DNA of 64,000 bases from an uncultured Loktanella sp. (lineage in GTDB: Bacteria > Pseudomonadota > Alphaproteobacteria > Rhodobacterales > Rhodobacteraceae): NCBI GenBank assembly GCA_937132065.1, contig CAKZNT010000047.1, positions 1-64,000 of the forward strand, written 5' to 3'. Numbering within the stretch: position 1 is the first letter of the stretch; every line of letters starts with the position of its first letter. Shown here one piece after another: positions 58,820-64,000 of this stretch. The notes under the pieces are model-generated. The model was not told the origin of the DNA. It saw only the letters and a list, made by a program, of their open reading frames with translations, and searched no databases. A program made the position numbers and the translations under genes.

Positions 58820-59437
58820 TTAGTTGCGTGGCTGAAGCACTTGGTCGATCACGTGGATCACGCCGTTGGAAGACATGATGTCGGTTTCAATGATCTTGGC
58901 GGCTTCGCGCAGGTTGTCGGTGGTCTGGTCATCGGTCATCACGTAGAACGACCCGTTGTCTTTCATGACCATCACATCGGTGTTGCCGATCGTGTCCATT
59001 TTCAGGCCACCGGCCACGCCTTCGATGGTCTGGTTGTTCAGCGCGATGTCGGCGTTGCCGATTGCGGCAAGCTGGAAGTATTCGGATGCGATGCTGGTTG
59101 GCACAACGTGTGCCGAGAGCAGGGCCATCAGACCGTCTTCACCACCTGGTGCGAGGAGCCGCTCGACCGTGCCTGCTGGCAGTTCTGCAAAGGCTGCGTC
59201 TGTTGGAGCGAAGACTGTGAAGTCGCCGTCACCCATCAATTCGTCCGCAAGGCCAGCGGCCTGAACAGCGGCAACGAGTGTGGAGAACGTCGGCACTTTC
59301 ATTGCATTCTCGGCGATGGATGCGTTGGCGTCCAAGCCAAATGACATTGCAGAGCTTGCGTGGGATTCAGCGTTTGCAGCGCCAACCATTGTGAACATTG
59401 TTGCGCCGAGAAGTGCAGATTTTGTAAACGTATTCAT
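58820..59437 (-). CDS. Secreted fasciclin (FAS1) domain protein
   Basis: 205 residues from the ATG at 59437. Signal peptide MNTFTKSALLGATMFTMVG with cleavage after A-N-A. One FAS1 domain follows: VPTFSTLVAAVQAAGLADEL, FTVFAPTDAAFAELP, LLSAHVVP and the C-terminal GVIHVIDQVLQP. Such domains mediate adhesion or protein contacts at the surface or in the periplasm. An ATG at 59503 would put 22 residues before the signal and is unlikely. Confidence 0.9.
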   Translation of the reverse strand: MNTFTKSALLGATMFTMVGAANAESHASSAMSFGLDANASIAENAMKVPTFSTLVAAVQAAGLADELMGDGDFTVFAPTDAAFAELPAGTVERLLAPGGEDGLMALLSAHVVPTSIASEYFQLAAIGNADIALNNQTIEGVAGGLKMDTIGNTDVMVMKDNGSFYVMTDDQTTDNLREAAKIIETDIMSSNGVIHVIDQVLQPRN

Positions 59438-59572
59438 GTCGTATCTCCTAAAGTTTAAGCCAACCCTCATGGGCTGTTGTATGAAGAACGACCCGTAAGT
59501 CATTTTAGTTGCATCTATTTTTGGATTTCCTGTTCACAGGGCCGTGATGTTTTCGTGAGGCCCATATGCATA

Positions 59573-59598
59573 AGGGCCGCTGGTGTTGCAGCGGCCCC
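59573..59598 (-). terminator. Hairpin after the corrinoid-activator gene
   Basis: GGGCCGCTG / CAGCGGCCC (9-bp stem, 6-base loop) 31 bases past the stop of the leftward gene, then TTAT on that strand. Good stem, weak T run. Confidence 0.65.
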
Positions 59599-59628
59599 TA
59601 ATTGAGTTTCGAAATATGTCGCGCGGGG

Positions 59629-63361
<3,733 letters not shown>

Positions 63362-63399
63362 TATAACAATGACTTATAATGTGATGTGCGGGTAGTATT

Positions 63400-64000
63400 A
63401 TGACGCCCGCCGCCAGATATGCCTCTGCGATCGAGATATTGGATGCCGTGCTTGCAGGCGCGTCGGCCGAAAAGTCGCTGACGAGCTGGGCGCGCGCCAA
63501 CCGCTATGCCGGCTCAAAGGATCGCGCCGCCGTGCGTGACCATGTGTTTGATGTGTTGCGCCGAAAAAGATCGCTTGCGGCAATCGGTGGCACGTTGTCG
63601 GGGCGCGGGCTGACCATTGGGCTGCTTCGTTTTCAAGGTATTGATACAGCGGCTAATTTCGGCGCTGGCGGTTATGGCCCGCCAGCCCTGACAGCGGATG
63701 AAATTGCGCTAGGTGAGACGCCGGCGCAGGGTGCGCAGGCATGTGACCTGCCTGATTGGTTGTGGCCGATTTGGCAGGCCGATCTGGGTGACGGCGCGCA
63801 GGCATGTGCGGCGGTTCTGCAAGAAAGAGGGCCAATTTCGTTGCGCGTCAATTTGGGCCGTTGTTCGCGCGCACAAGCGGCAGACATGCTTGCACAGGAC
63901 GGCGTTGTTACCGTGCCCTCGACTGACGTTAAGACGGGCCTTCAAGTCGTTGAAAATGAACGGAAAGTAAAAACTAGCGCTGCCTATTTGCAAGGGTTTG
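63400..64000 (+). CDS. RsmB-like 16S rRNA (cytosine-5)-methyltransferase, 5' part
   Basis: Open from the ATG at 63400 to the window edge, 200 codons. It begins MTPAARYASAIEILDAVLAG and continues with WARANRYAGSKDRAAVRDHVFDVLRR, the NusB-like N-terminal domain of RsmB (Fmu/Sun) proteins. The middle part (LPDWLWPIWQ, then ISLRVNLGRCSRAQAADML) leads into the methyltransferase domain, whose catalytic cysteines lie beyond the edge. It follows guaB by 38 bases, probably in one transcript. Confidence 0.82.
   Translation, partial: MTPAARYASAIEILDAVLAGASAEKSLTSWARANRYAGSKDRAAVRDHVFDVLRRKRSLAAIGGTLSGRGLTIGLLRFQGIDTAANFGAGGYGPPALTADEIALGETPAQGAQACDLPDWLWPIWQADLGDGAQACAAVLQERGPISLRVNLGRCSRAQAADMLAQDGVVTVPSTDVKTGLQVVENERKVKTSAAYLQGF

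Overview
The window looks like chromosome of an alphaproteobacterium of the family Rhodobacteraceae (Roseobacter group). The evidence is the gene order trpE / divergent polysaccharide deacetylase / trpGDC-moaC-moeA-lexA, a B12-dependent class II ribonucleotide reductase of about 1,200 residues, an alphaproteobacterial SOS box (GTTC-N7-GTTC) before lexA, LacI-type CceR-like operators before zwf and eno, a CbiD-type step in cobalamin synthesis, and a corrinoid methyltransferase (MttB family) with a reductive activator. Coding density is high, with many 1-8 bp overlaps. Almost all of it is housekeeping and core metabolism. I see no CRISPR array, prophage, insertion sequence or defence island. The family assignment is inference from gene content; no rRNA is present.

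Layout. 1-470: a very AT-rich stretch with the start of a lipoprotein gene of Bacteroidota flavour, joined to a gltX that has lost about its last 50 codons; either a contig chimera or a real foreign insertion. 1.7-4.5 kb: comEC and lexA, convergent. 4.6-8.6 kb: trpG-trpD-trpC-moaC-moeA, read leftward. 8.7-13.6 kb: yibQ-like deacetylase, then ppiD-trpE leftward. 13.8-19.5 kb: DUF3108 protein, aminotransferase, gpt, LysE exporter, fabI, pdxH, a double cold-shock protein coupled to a DUF192 protein, and tRNA-Pro. 19.6-23.9 kb: a 520-bp regulatory region (NrdR-like and DnaA-like boxes, leader hairpin) and nrdJ. 24-27.4 kb: a YqaA-family membrane protein, then a coupled three-gene cassette (PLP ammonia-lyase-like, M24 hydrolase, Asp/Glu racemase-like) reminiscent of the ectoine degradation genes eutB/eutD/eutA. 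27.4-36.2 kb: cupin, eno, EamA transporter, Fur-family regulator, DUF533 protein, CPA1 antiporter, GNAT-like protein, a 47-residue membrane peptide, tyrS, anmK.

36.2-41.8 kb: MttB-family methyltransferase without amber codon, ICL/PEP-mutase-family protein, aminotransferase, soxR and a VOC protein sharing a near-perfect SoxR box, MmcQ/YjbR and DUF1697 proteins. 41.8-47 kb: a possible Cys-rich leader peptide, cysS-cimA-NDUFAF6-like operon, MFS transporter. 47-52.3 kb: cobA-cobB leftward and cbiD-cobK-glycosylase-esterase rightward. 52.3-56.2 kb: zwf-pgl-pgi (Entner-Doudoroff / pentose phosphate entry). 56.2-64 kb: large RTX calcium-binding protein, tRNA-Gly, fasciclin protein, ASKHA/RACo-type corrinoid activator, guaB, and the first part of an rsmB-like gene running off the end.

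A corrinoid theme links distant parts of the window: cobalamin synthesis (cobA, cobB, cbiD, cobK), a B12-dependent reductase (nrdJ), a corrinoid methyltransferase (mttB-like) and the ATP-dependent activator that such methyltransferases need. The least explained items are the lyase/hydrolase/racemase cassette, two helically phased GTGCAC triplet arrays, a pair of TCACGNNTCGTGA palindromes before the cold-shock gene, and the Cys-rich mini-ORF before cysS.
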